Positions 21,391 through 33,659 are shown, counted from the stretch's first letter. The stretch: DNA of 64,000 bases from Aurelia coerulea (GCA_039566865.1 CM076949.1:24900501-24964500), one strand, 5' to 3'. The notes: generated by a model from the sequence alone, not told the origin. Made by a program: numbers and translations.

Positions 21391-24300
21391 TCACTCCTTG
21401 CTTTTCTTAGATTTGCTGCTCCTCCGCTTCCCCCCATCCTCATCCCCCGTTGGCTCACTCGTTGATCTCTCTAAATTCTCACCCTGCCGTTTCTTTTTCT
21501 TCTTTTTCAACGTCGACAACGATTCAACTTTGAGCAAATCACCGGGATCACCTTGTGAGCTAAACGAACTCTGTCTTCGCTTAATCATTCTTGCGATCAT
21601 CTCTTGTGATTTGCGTAAGTCTGCGACAGCAATCATCATCTCGATCATTTGCTGGTCCATCTTTTCGCGCCATTCACGAGCCTCCTTTTGAGCCATGGCA
21701 TCTGACGTGTTGCTATTTGGTTTTACGTTATTAGTTTTATTATTTCGGCCTAACTGCTTTGCAATATCTGTTACATCTGTCTGCATCTCTTTCATCATTT
21801 CTTTAAGAACGTCGGTCGTCGTGTCAACATGGTGCATCAATGCTGCATTTCTGTTTGCCACACCTTCTTCGCTTTCTTCGTTGACACAGTAGACCTCCTG
21901 CAGAAAACATTGAGATTATTTAGAAAGGCTTTATCAAGCCTCTACCAACAAGGACATATTTTGTAACACAATAGCATCAGTTGTTTTTGTTGACACCTGA
22001 ATTCAAAGCGATTAGCGATTGCAGACAAAGGAAATTCCCTCAACCAGTAATTCAAAACAAACAGCCGCAAAAGTTGCTCTGAAACCCAGGTAGCCATCGC
22101 GCTCATTGTGCATTCCAGAAATTGTTTTCAAGAGCAAACACGAGCATCTGTCGAAAGAAGAAGGATATATCTACACATCTACCACGGGCATTTTATTTCT
22201 TTGCTTCAGAAGCTGAGCAGTAAGTATTCTACTCACACCCAAAAAATAAGAGAATTGAGTCGCCTTCCAATCGTCTTCTGAACTAAACAAATTAAATGCC
22301 AGAGGCAGACGTGGAGGTATATCCTTTCTCTTTCGATATATGCTCATGTTTGCTCTAGAAAACAATTTCTGCCCTGCCGAGCCTGCTACAAAATGTTAGG
22401 AGAGTCCCAACTCTCTGTAATTCCAGGCTAAAGGAAACACGAGGTGTAGTCCTTGTTGATAACAGTCCTTGTTGATATCCAGGGCCCTTGTTGAGAATGG
22501 TACTTCCTTGCACTGATAAGGTATTTACCCTATCTAAACATGTATACTATTATGTCACATTGAGAGGAAGGACCAGGACGCTGCTTCGATAAACAGCGTC
22601 TCAGCGTCTTAATACTACCTTTGGCTGGAAGGTAGAAATATAGAAAAAAGCTCATTTGTAGAGTAACTAGAAGGTCTTTTAGTGGAACATCAACTGTCTA
22701 CTATATCATCATTACCATGAGCCTACATGTTACAAAACTGCCTGTTGATGAACTTTGAACATACCTGTGGTGCACATTCCTTAGCAATAAACTTCTTGAC
22801 TTTCATCAATTTCTTCTTGCTAAGCGTTCTCTCGATATTGAGTATCTGCATTGCTTGCTGCATAATGGCATTGGCTTTGGCATTCTCATACACTCTTGCA
22901 AATGTATCAGACATGAGAGCGATGTACAGATTCAGGCATACTACAGCAGACATTGCCAGATATGTGCCAACCAGAAACTAGGGCAAATAAAAGTTAGGTG
23001 AGCAAAACATGAAAACGAGGGTTGACATTTAGCAGGGTAGAAATGCCTCAATAGAAACAGATTGTTACTTTTAAGATGGCTGTTTCGTTAATGTCCTTTG
23101 ATGTCTTTAGTTTACAGTTTGATGAAAACTTTCAGAAAGAACCATAGGCAATAATGCACCGTTGATGTGGCCTATATTATGATCAAAATTGTATTTTTAG
23201 TCACTTTGTTGTTTCTCTTTCACGGGATTGCGAGTGAAGCTTGATAATTTTGCTATTCCTTCGTTCTTCTCTCGTCACAACAAGGAATCGAATGCTGCCA
23301 TTATTCAAATACAGTTGAAACGGTTAAATTCAAAAGGGAAGTTTGAAATGAGACCTATCGCTGCGTAGGTGCTCCAATTGATTCAACTGTAATTGATTAA
23401 TGGCAGCATTCGATTCCTTGCTGTGACGAGAGAAGAACGAAGGAACAGCAACATTATCAAGCTTTACTCGCAATGCCGTGAAAGAGAAACAACACAGTGA
23501 GTAAAATACAATTTTGATCAAAATATAGGCCACATCAACGTTGCATTATTGCCCATCAAAAAACCACTGACTATCATCAGAGACTTGAAGGACAATGAAA
23601 AATCTCAGCATAATGGCTCCCGGGCAAAATTTACAATGTTACGTAAAGAGTATTGCTCAAAGCGAGGATTTTTATCTTGTCATTTTTCACCCTTTAAGTA
23701 AAGAAAATAAACATTTCATCATCATTAAATATATTTCATTGAAAAAAATGATCGAAAAGAAAATTGTGTGATTGGTTTCATCATAGGTTTCATGAATATA
23801 TATTTGGTGATTTTTAAAGCGAGCATTGTTTTGGGATGCGCGGCATTTTTTCTTGGGATTTCGCCAAACATTTATCCTTTTGGCTGATATCTCAACACAA
23901 AATAAATTTTGGCAATTAAAAGTAGTTGTCAAGCAATCTGAGCAGTAAACACCATAAAGGTATCCTTTGTGCAACCCACGGAGCGATCAACTTTGCGTTA
24001 CCATGGAGCAAAGTGCTGGAACAACATTTCTGTAGAGATAAAAAGTTCACCATCTGCTTATAGCTTTCGTAGAAAACTCAAAGCTTTTTTCTTTGAAAAC
24101 AATTACCAACCATAGAAATATCAATATTTTTGCAAATTTTTATACAATATGAAAGAATTAATAATTTTCAATAATTATCTTTGAAACAGGGGGTGCTCTC
24201 TCCTCGATTAGCCTAGCTACTGAGGGAGCTCCTCCTTAAGAAATTCCCCCACTTACAATTCTTCTTGTTGTTAATTTGATTTAGAATCTATTGTATATTT

Positions 24301-27300
24301 CCCAAATGTAATTTTCTTCAGTTGTGTTTAGCTCAATAGTTATATTAATTCTGATGTTGTTCCTTTTGTATTAGGTATATGTTTAGTTTGTGTTTATAGA
24401 ATTGTAGGTAGTGGAATTTTAAAATATGAAACTGAAACTGAAACTGAAAACTGAAACTGAACTTACCTGTGCCATCAGCCTGTCAATTGCTAGCAATGAC
24501 TCCCAGGGATAATTTCCAACCAAGGTTATTTCAAAGACAGAATAAACAAGATCATTGAAATTCTTCCATCCATCTGAACTTTTACCCTGAGCTTCCATGA
24601 TCGCTGCATTTTCTGCTCCGCCAAATATGATCCAAAATGCACAACAATACGGTATGAAGAACTCGAAGTACAAAAACGCAAATTTCAATGTATCCTCAAC
24701 CACGTGACCTAGCAGTGTAATAAACGGACCAAGGGCCTTAAAAGCTCGACATGCTTTCATAAGTCGCATCCAAATCAATATAAGAGACAGAGCGAATACT
24801 TTGGGGTGTATTTTGTTGGTTTGTTCATCTTTCCAAAGCACAGTTATGGCTCGCGTAATTACAACCATTAGAACTGCAATATGCGTAACCCAATCAATAA
24901 TGTTCCATGCGTTTCTAAAGTAAGTCCCGCGTGAATTACGCCGAATTCTCTCGAGTTCTCCTTCTAAATATCGTCTTTCTTCGGGCCATCGCGGATGGCA
25001 ATTTTCTAAGTCTCTTCCTACTTGTTTTGCTCTCCAGTCTTTATAAACGTTTTCTCTTTTCTCCACGTTCCGAGCATCTAGAACTTGCTGCAATGTAAAG
25101 ATTGATGAAAACATTAAATCAGGGCAAAAAAACGGAAACACATTGTTATTCTGCCATCGACCAACAAATACTTAGAAATGAAGATTATCCATTGGGTCAG
25201 CTACAAAAAAGGCCAGAATGGGGTAAAATGGTTCAAACTAAAAGTTTACATCCTTAGGAAAATTTGCTTCAATTTCAGAATCAAAAGTCAAATCACTCAT
25301 TTTGCCAACTCTAGGATATTTTGCCCCACCCCACCCTAACAAACCTCATTTGGGAGATCAGTGAACCTTTTTCCCTGCAAATCTCTCACAAAAGAATTTT
25401 CAGTTTCGTGTAGTGTCCAGTAAAATGTAGACAAGCTTGAAAACTCATCAAAATTCGATTACAATATCAATCTTCAAAGTTTCTTTTTGGGCCAAGAGAT
25501 GGAAGAATGAATTATGCAACAAAGTATAGATGACCTTTGTGATAATTTTAAATTTGTAAGCAAGATTGTTTGGAGAGCTGCCTGGTATTGAAGCATACTG
25601 CAAAACTATATAAATGATTACTAGATTTATTTTCTTTGCATATAATGATACAATATTGGTGATTTTCGAATGAGTCTATTATATTTTGAGACAACGAGTA
25701 GAATTGCTGCATGAATTTTCAAGGACTCTTCTAAAGCATCAAAAGTAAATTTTGCACAAAAAATCGTGCGTCCACAAGAAATTTTCATTTCCCTAACGCT
25801 CTGCAAAAGCTGCTCTGTAATATAAAAGAAAAGTTTGTTCAACTCACAGTTAAAATGAAATAAATTGTCATAATACATCCAAGGCATTCCAAAACAAGTC
25901 TCCACCAATGTTCTGAAAGTGGTTTATAATAATTGCCATCCCTCGGTAGCAATAGGCCTAAAATTGTCCATATAAATGTATAGCTCATATTAACAAGTAC
26001 GATCCATATTGATGACCATTTCCCAAATAAATCCCATTTGACGTCAAGAAGTCTTCTAATTGCAGGGTGCATGATCAGTTCCAGTTCTGAATATTGAACG
26101 ATGACCTGAAGAAAAGTAAATAAGTGTGATATGATATACAAAGTCATTTAAAGGGTCCATTTCAACCACTAACACAAAAAGTACAGCAAGCTAGCTAGGA
26201 CATAGACATAGGACATAAAATTATATTGTAACAGGACATTGGACATAGAATCATATTGTAACTGGCATCACCGCTTTTATTCTCGTTTGGCTAGGACTTT
26301 AAAGGGTTCTTGTTCAACCAGCATGGCTTGCATGTGCCACCCCTTGGTTGGCCCTTGTTGCTGACAATTTCATGGCCTATGAAAACTGGCGACAACAAAG
26401 GCCAACCAAGTGATGGAAGGCGCAAGGCATGCCTGTTGAAACAGACCTCTTTTAGCCAAGGGAGTACAAAGACCAGCAGCCTTTGCCATCGTCCTAGCTT
26501 TTGTTTTTGTGAATTTCGTCACAGTCAGTTATTCTGGAAGCTGTGCAGAGCTAGTAGCTGACTTCGCAATTCAAGCATGCTGGTCTTTATAACTCCTTTC
26601 GAATTTAAAGTCCTAGCCGAAATGTAGAATCAAAGCTGTCGATTACAACTTATACAATATTATTCAATGTCCTAGCCAAAATGTCAACTTATACATTTCG
26701 TGTCACAAACGTGAAACTACCGAAATCGAATTAGCAAAAATGTAGTTAATAGATCTAATCAACTAATGATTATTTTACCCAATTCAAGTCATGTGGCTAT
26801 ATTCTTCGAAAGTTTTAATATAATTTTCCTTTCGAATCATGGCAAAAGTTCTAATGGCACGAAATGTATCAATCAAACACACCCACTGTCACCGTCTATG
26901 ATTGCACCCCCTAAAATAAATACCACATGGCCACATCATTTCAAGAAATATAAGTCATTACCTGCAGCGCCGTTTTCGCTGATCCTTCACTATTTTCCCC
27001 ATCGTCCGTTGCACTCATTTTCTCCAAATAATTCAGATAATAATATTTCTTTCTCAAAGCTCTGTCCATGCTGTGAAATTGCTCCAATGCCTCGATCGCA
27101 ATTCCAGGCATCTTTTCTACCATGAGAGAGAGGCAAGAGTTTCCCATGTCGTCATAAATGGCTGCAGGAGAGCCAGCTTCTAGTAAAAACCTCGCAGCTT
27201 CTGTCCTGCCTGAGAAAAGAAAAAACGGCGCTAAGAGTTTGAAGAGATGGAATGAGAGCAGAATAAGCATTAAATGGCTGATCTGGAGGGACAAGGTATG

Positions 27301-29011
27301 GAAAAAATCTTTACATATCTATACAGTTATTGATAAACATATCAGAACAAAGTGACAGTTTGGTTGCAAACCACCAAGGGACCCGAAAGAACAGGATGAG
27401 TCAAACAAAGTTCCGGTGTTTGAAAAACCACCAAAATTTGAAAATTTAACGTTGAGTTTTTCTTTTGATGTGTTGAGCATCAAAGATCAAACTTACTTAA
27501 GAATGTTGATAATTCCATCAAGGCATTCAAGTAGGGGATAAAGCAATCAAATCTATCTTGTAATTATTTTACTGAAGTCCTTCTCAAAGTAGATGTCACC
27601 TGCAAATGTCCACGAATAACAACAATAGAAGTGTTTTGCAAAGGAATTTTGAGTTATCGCAAATCCCAGGTCATATCTAATTTGAGACGGACTTAAACTA
27701 TGTTGCAGAATGCTTCTAAACTAGGCTGCTCAACAAAGAGCCAAATTAGCAAATTTTTGAACCAACCAAGTAACCAAGAGTATAAAAGAGATACCTGGGA
27801 AAATAATTTGGTTCTTGTTCTACTTGTTGAACAAATAAATTAGATGAGTTGTCTTGCAATGCAATCAAATCTTGACGTTTTTGCAAAACACGCTAGATTT
27901 CCTTTGGAAAAAGGAGTATATTTTGGAGTAACTCTTGCACAGTCAATGAAATATTTTGAATAGGAAAAAGCAGTATATTTTGGAGTAACTCTTGCACAGT
28001 CAAGAAATATTTTGAATAATGCTGCATCCCTCTAAAAGAAAAAGGTAACCTCAAAGAAGAGAATTTGAACCTACCTGACTCAGCAGCGACGAATAACGGC
28101 GTCCTGCTTTTATAGTCACGATCATTGATACTTCCACCAAATTTGAGCAATGCCTTTAAACTTGGCACAGAATTATTCTTTGCAGCGTAATGTATTGGAG
28201 TTTGATATTCTCCCGTTGTCCTACTGTTTATATCAGCCCCGTTTTCAATCAAAAAGCCAATCATTTCAATGTATCCAACAGAGGCTGCTAAGTGAAGGGG
28301 TGTTCTTCCAAACTTATCTCCTTTATTGATATCTGCACCATGTGATAATAAAAACTTAGCAACGTCGGAATGCCACGCCCTGCCAATCTCATGTAAAATT
28401 GTTTGTCCGTGTTTATCAGTGAAGTTAATATCTGCTCCACCTTGTAATAGCGAATAAACAAACTGCAAATCGACAGTCTCGTCTTCATCTCGAGACGTTG
28501 CAAGCTTTGCGAAGTAAAGAATAAGTCCTTTGCTGCTAGCAATTGAATTATCGGCGTCCGCGTCCATATCAGAACCCCCCACGGATTCCACATCACTATC
28601 CAATGTCCCATGGGTACATCGAAGAACAGTACGCCGCTTTTTCTTTCCCGGTTCATCAAGAGGTGCTGGACCCTTCCGGTACATACTACTCTTATCACCA
28701 TTATCCTTTCTCTTTGTGCTAAAACTTTTCCATTTGCTGACAACATTCCGCAGAATTCCAAGCTCCTGTAGATTCAGACCCGGACCACCATTAGCCGTTG
28801 CGGGAGGCCCACTAGGAGGCGGAGGAGCAGCATTTGATGACGTCGATGCCACCTGCGAAGGAGGAGGTGAAGGTCTGTTGTCGTTATTATTCGTGAGGAC
28901 ACTGCTTCTTCGGGATCGAGATTGTTGATCCATTTCGTCTTTGGTAAGTGGCACAAGTTCCGTCTTCACGGCTCCATCGTTTTGTTTCTTCGACACGAGT
29001 TTTCTCATCAT
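21391..29011 (-). CDS. Ankyrin-repeat TRP cation channel (six coding exons)
   Basis: Coding exons: 29011-28075, 27209-26962, 26105-25848, 25087-24467, 22977-22765, 21897-21391. All borders are GT..AG, all phases agree, and the product is 927 residues. The start is the first of two ATGs; an in-frame TGA lies two codons upstream, and a further acceptor at about 29036 implies a non-coding 5' exon. Order: a Ser/Pro-rich basic N-terminus (1-165); about five to six ankyrin repeats (about 180-345; 'GADINKGDKFGRTPLHLAA'); linker 'ALRKKYYYLNYLE'; S1 (about 426-448), S2 (462-481), S3 (541-563), S4 (576-592), S5 (612-636), pore loop 'FEITLVGNYPW' (about 666-676), S6 (689-711) followed by 'LMSDTFARVYENAKANAIM'; a charged C-terminus with a probable coiled coil (about 770-860) and a Lys/Ser-rich end. 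It is a plasma-membrane, presumably Ca2+-permeable sensory channel. The ankyrin count is TRPV-like, but I see no TRPV TRP-box, so the subfamily (TRPA/TRPV-like or an invertebrate branch) is open. Confidence 0.92.
21947..22372. mobile_element. Mutator-like foldback (AACAAGG family), truncated copy in a TRP intron
   Basis: Starts AACAAGGACATATTTTGTAA, matching the full copy at 63364-63962 through its palindromic centre, then loses similarity at about 22372, before the right terminus. Lies in the intron between the last two TRP exons. Confidence 0.75.
23147..23554. mobile_element. Foldback element with arms of about 165 bp, in a TRP intron
   Basis: Starts GGCAATAATGCACCGTTGAT and ends as its near reverse complement (ATCAACGTTGCATTATTGCC). 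The arms pair through TTCGTTCTTCTCTCGTCAC and GAATCGAATGCTGCCATTA, leaving a centre of about 75 bp. No coding role; I found no clear duplication. Confidence 0.78.
23560..23970. mobile_element. Diverged relative of the 41505 mariner-like element (second half)
   Basis: Shares with 41760-42030 the order GACTTGAAGGACAATGAAAA, a CATCATC…ATATATTT block, then GTTTCAT…TTTGGTGATTTTTAAA. Ends not defined. TRP intron. Confidence 0.4.
24300..24462 (+). mobile_element. LINE 3' tail ending in GAAACT repeats
   Basis: AT-rich tail with TTGTAGGTAGTGGA text, closing with a run of GAAACT units (24424-24459). A similar tail with TGAAACTGAAC closes 34200-34400. It abuts the donor of TRP exon 4. Confidence 0.5.
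25380..25640. mobile_element. Diverged relative of the 41505 mariner-like element (first half)
   Basis: Shares with 41530-41740 the order AAACTTGATTACAA-like, CAATCTTCAA, 'TTTTTGG…CAAG', and TTGAAGCATACTGCAAAA. TRP intron 3; ends not defined. Confidence 0.4.
26303..26455. mobile_element. TTAA-type inverted-repeat element (AGGGTTCTTGTT family)
   Basis: Starts AGGGTTCTTGTTCAACCAGC after TTAA (26299-26302); the right side ends CCTGTTGAAACAGACCTCTT with no clean TTAA. Inner arms CTTGGTTGGCC/GGCCAACCAAG pair. Relatives are at about 47855-47989 (right end GACCCTTTAAA with TTAA at 47990-47993) and 45870-45955. Confidence 0.55.
26459..26599. mobile_element. AGGGAGT-family element, copy 2
   Basis: Starts AGGGAGTACAAAGACCAGCA and ends TGCTGGTCTTTATAACTCCT; the internal TTTTTGTGAATTTCGTC and CAGTTATTCTGGAAGCTGTG match 16667-16800. 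It lies four bases right of the preceding element. First-to-second repeat intron of the TRP gene. Confidence 0.72.
27903..28019. repeat. Tandem duplication of about 61 bp in TRP intron 1
   Basis: GTATATTTTGGAGTAACTCT followed by TGCACAGTCA and AATATTTTGAATA occurs twice, about 61 bases apart, just downstream of the exon 1 donor. Confidence 0.85.
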
Positions 29012-29819
29012 TTCTCAACACTAATCAGTTCCAACCAATCTGAAAATTAAAGATAAAATTTGCTTTACATGAATGTGACTCTGGAACATAAACTTGCAAT
29101 TATTATGCTGCAAGCTGCTTTAACTTGTAACTTGAAGGGAATCTTGCCAGATTCTTGTCAGATTCTTGTCAGAGTCAGATTCTTGCCTATGAGATAACAG
29201 TATTCCTGTTGACGTAGATCAGTTTCCCAAATATCTGCAAAGTGCGGCACGTCTTGTAGCCTATTGTTTTAACAAATTTTACCAAACAAAATTTAAAAAC
29301 CCAGGTAAGCTCGTGACTGATAGATTAAAATTTCATTTTTGAATATCGGCCATAAAATTTTTTATTCTATAGTCTTCCAAACGTGTTAAGTCTTTTTTAA
29401 TCACCCGGTACTAGCCAACGCCCTCGTGATCCAATTCGTGAGTCATTCGTGATCAAATTTTCACACAGGCATACTCATCACATCTGGCAATATAATGCCT
29501 TATCCAAACTGGATTCAAAAGCCCACATTGTAAGATTTCCTAAGAACAACAAGGTTTCATTTATACATGACTCTAATATGACGTAAAGTTAGCGTGACCA
29601 AAGACGCCCGAGGATTGATGGCTAATTAATCTAAAATTAAATGAATAAACCTTTAGAGAATCTTTAATTATCTGATATTTTTAATCATCAAGACCTGGTT
29701 ATTCAAAACTGGCATCTTCAACAGGCTTAGAATGCCAGTTAACGAATCATATGCTGCTACAAGTGAGCCAAAGTACAGCTTGCCTCCAACCAATGCAGCA
29801 GTTTATGGTCGATAGCCAT

Positions 29820-30560
29820 TTTTAGAGAGCATGCGCACTTGACCAGTGCGCTGGTCGCCAACTACTGCAATGGAGGTCTGTCATTACGTAGACTATCCAT
29901 CCTTGGCTGTCCCAACTTGGGCTACAAGGCTTATGTCCTGATCAATGTATGCATGTATGTGGATGATTTCATTGCTGGCTTGAAACATATTAATCTATGA
30001 GAAAGCTTATCTAGCAGCGAGCTATCTAAAATCAATCCCATCTCTTCAAGGGTGGCAATCTTCAAACCTCAGACTATCTCACACCTGGTAACACAAACTA
30101 TTATGAAAGGCCTACATCCTGATCAAATTATAGACACATACGTTGATGATCTTACTGCAGGCTTCAGATATTCATACGTATGTAAAGGCTTATCAAGCAA
30201 GCAACCATTAATCTAACGTTAACCCCATCTCTTCATCAAGGATGACCATCCTCCAACTTCAAGACTATCTCATCTCAACCATCATAACTTATTCTAAAAG
30301 GAATACATCCTGATCAGCACATGCACGTACGTCCATGATTTCACTGCTGGCTTCAGATGTGTTCATGGCTGTGACACTGAGTAATCTAAAACACTAACTT
30401 CCAACCCAACTAACACAGACTCAAATCTCAGCTATCACAACATATTCTGTCAGCAAACAGCCTGATCAGCACATGCACGTACGTCGATGATTTCACAGCT
30501 GGTTTCAGATATCTTTATCAATGTAATAGCATTTCTGATACTGAATTACCTAAGATTACA
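29820..30560 (+). repeat. Degenerate tandem array with a repeated YVDD-like reading
   Basis: Four diverged units, marked by CCTGATCA followed by TAYGTNNATGATNT at about 29956, 30139, 30328 and 30480 (spacing about 183, 189, 152). Read in one frame each gives a YVDDF-type string with 'TAGF' or 'IAGL' after it, and the units share CATCTCTTCA. It resembles the catalytic box of copia- or BEL-type LTR reverse transcriptase, but no longer ORF survives. Stops occur between units. Confidence 0.55.
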
Positions 30561-30919
30561 TCTCATTGCTTTTCAAATTATCTATTAACTGTTTGTAAAT
30601 GACTTTGTAAATAAACAGGTCACGCAATGATATGTTTGTAATTTGCATTAATCTAAACATTAATCACGAAAATGAATCATCACGAAGCCAACTGGAATTT
30701 CAATGTGTTACCCCTATACTCAGAGACAACAGCATAGTTACGATTAAGTGTGATTGGATTAAGAAACTAAGGACATCTTATGGTGAACTGTGATTGGACG
30801 ATTACATTGTTGTTGCTGTTGAAATTTAGCCTATTGACTCGCGAAGTCACCTTGTTTTTCTTGATCAAGATTTTTGCTTCGTTGAAAAAGGCGTGATACT
30901 TTTTGGTGTCGTTGAATAT

Positions 30920-31342
30920 TAGCCTGCGTGCAGACTCTACTGATTTCCTTTCATTTCAGAGAGGTTCTCCTTCAGTAGAGTCTGCGCAACAGCGACCAAA
31001 TCCCTGTTTTCAGTTCATGAGAAACGAGGAACCTTTCCTGATTGGCCAAAGCATATCCCCTTTGTTTGATGGAGCGTCTGTGTCTTTTTTCGAGTCTGCT
31101 GAATGATATTCAATTCGCGTATGCATGAACAAAGATAGCCATAGAAACCCTTTTGTGATAAATGTGTGTCGGTGTTTTGTCTACCCTATTCATAGGCAGC
31201 TCTATTGAATCAAATTCAATGAGTTAGTTCCTCAATCCTTGGAACCGCGCGTGACCAAAAACAAGGATTTGGTCGCTGTTGCGCAGACTCTACTGGAGGA
31301 GAACATCTCTGAAAGAAATCAGTAGAGTCTGCACGCAGGCTA
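30920..31342. mobile_element. Inverted-repeat element with perfect 8-bp duplication
   Basis: Starts TAGCCTGCGTGCAGACTCTA and ends TAGAGTCTGCACGCAGGCTA (19 of 20 symmetrical). TTGAATAT is on both sides (30912-30919, 31343-31350). Subterminal arms also pair (TTTGGTCGCTGTTGCGCAGA). 423 bp; 8-bp duplications suggest hAT or P-type superfamilies. Confidence 0.85.
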
Positions 31343-31502
31343 TTGAATATGTGTTTCACAAGCCAAAAGACCACTGAAGTCTTACATAATGGGATTTCTT
31401 CATTTTTCTATCCACCAGAGCATCTTCAGAGCAACATATATCGACATATATCACGAAAATGTACATAGATATATCATGATGAACGTAAGAAAACAGATTG
31501 AT

Positions 31503-31672
31503 ACATAAGATATCTTGAATTGCAGTTTATAGCCTAGAGCTTGGAAGACTAAACGTTTCTGGCTTAACCCTTCATCAGTAGTCAATCTATGATGAAGGGT
31601 TAAGCCCGAAACGTTTAGGATTCTAAGCTCTAGGCTATGAACTGAAATTCAAGATATCTTGTGTATTCATAG
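31503..31672. repeat. Long hairpin of about 170 bp
   Basis: The left arm ACATAAGATATCTTGAATT… and the right arm …AATTCAAGATATCTTGTGT pair almost throughout; the tip is GGCTTAACCCTTCATCAGTA against ATGATGAAGGGTTAAGCC. Probably a small palindromic transposon. No duplication was resolved. Confidence 0.72.
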
Positions 31673-33212
31673 TGTAGCCACACGTTTTCTATGTAAGAAA
31701 GAAGAGCCGGAAAATACGCTAAAATGTAATCGTGTGACATCGTGAGGGCCTTCAACCGAAAGCATACCAAATAAGGAAGTTGCGAAGAATATCTTTTTAT
31801 TTCCAAATTAATTTGCAGTGGGTGGATTCTTATTTAATGATATATACAAATATATTGATAAAGTTAACAATAGAAATAAAACCAACACCGATCAGTTAAT
31901 CTAAAAATGAATTGGTCGAGAAAGGTCATCCACGTAAAAAAACACGAAGGAACAAAAGGGACAAAAAGTTCATATATTATGATTGAAGTTCTTCAACGAT
32001 GTTTACAATTTACTCCCACGATGAAAAACAAGCAAACCACTAAATCTATGAAATCAATTTGTAAGGTGTCTGAAAAACAAACCTTAGATGTTCTTGTACA
32101 TCAAAACCGACTCTGTACATTTTCATTGCATAAAGTAAGATGCTTTGAAAACTCAACATTTGAAAAACTCTCAAGAAACGCAACGAGATTAATCATTTCG
32201 CTAAATTCCTACCTTGTTTATAACTTTTGAACAAAGAACAATATTCTAATCTTGAAAAAATAATCTAATTAATTGTTTTAGAAAGGCAATAATAAACATG
32301 CAAGAATTGAAAGAAAATCAAAGAAGTTGAATAATCAAGATTGGTGATGAAGATACCACCAAAGAAAAAATTTTCAAAAATTTTTCAATAGCAAAAATCG
32401 AGGTGGTTTCCATAATGGCTGAATCATTCAAATTCGATTTCTGTATTTCATCTGACCTAAGTTTGGTCATACCGATTTTCTCAAAATGATCCATGGGCGG
32501 TTTAATGATAGACAATGCATCGACTTCAAAGATTCATCATCTACCTTATAGCACAACAGGGAAAACCTTTGCAAAACATTTAAGATTGATATCGTAAAAT
32601 GTTATTGTCATATTCTTTCGAATGAAGTACTTCAAGGGGATTTTAGTTAATTTGGCATAATTAAAGACAGGGCATGTTTTATATATATTTTTTTTTTATA
32701 TCAATCTCTAAGAAAATAAACTACAATACATGAATCTGACCCAATCAAAGCGGGAAAAGACACATGGTCATCTAATCCCCACTATGAATGACTCTTACAA
32801 TGAATATAAACAATAATCTGATTTAACTAACGAAAGAACCCAATACCACACCACACTACTCCACACCAAAAGACACTAAACTATACAACGAGAAGACACT
32901 CTAGGTACAACGAGAAGCCATGAAGAGCAAAGCGGCTCCTAGACTGAGGACATTCGTCTAAATTTTTTATATCATCATAATTTCAGAGCAAGTAAGTATA
33001 TCTTAATCTTTGTCAAAAAAATCAAAAGCACGATAAATTCGAGACTGATTGAGGAAAATTAATATAAGATTCAAGAAATAGTTCAAGGCAAGTAAATCAT
33101 GAACCAGAGTCGAACGTGGAATTCTGGTTCCCATACAAACCCCTTACCAGCATTTTTCTAATTCATGGCTCTAAAAGATGAGTGATTTCACCAAACAAAA
33201 TGTCCCATCTAA

Positions 33213-33659
33213 GGCCCGAGTTACACGACGTCGGATTGGTTTTCACTTCGGATTGCCTTCCCCAATCCGAAGCAAAAGCACTACGCTTTTTGAAGTGATT
33301 ACACGACTTCGGATTGCCTTTTGCTCCGTTTTGCGTCGCTGTTACACGATGTCGGATTGTAATGTACTGCGCAGACAAAAACCTCTCTTTCGTATTTTGG
33401 CGGAGGGCGGAGGAGGCAAAGTGATTAGGAATGAGGTTTAGGAGTGAAAATCACTTCGGATTCAGTTGTTACACGAGATGGAATGCGAAGCGAAGTGCTT
33501 CGGATTGATTTGCACTTCACCTCCAGAGCGGAGTGACTTTCACTTCGGTTTCACCCACCGAAGTGCTTCGGATTGCCTCGGCGTCGTGTAACTGAAACCC
33601 CTATCCGAAGTGAAAAGCAATCCGCAGTGAACCCAATCCGGCGTCGTGTAACTCAGGCC
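33213..33659. mobile_element. PIF/Harbinger-like short element with TAA duplication
   Basis: Starts GGCCCGAGTTACACGACGTC and ends GGCGTCGTGTAACTCAGGCC; TAA at 33210-33212 and 33660-33662. 447 bp, filled with diverged ACTTCGGATTG and GTTACACGA words in both orientations, so it grew by internal duplication. The 3-bp TAA target suggests PIF/Harbinger, but no transposase is present. Confidence 0.75.

Noticed and set aside
26766..27125. 119-codon plus-strand frame
   Set aside because: Antisense shadow of TRP exon 2 (27209-26962) and its intron.
28288..28928. Long frames on both strands over TRP exon 1
   Set aside because: Shadows of the ankyrin-coding exon in other frames.
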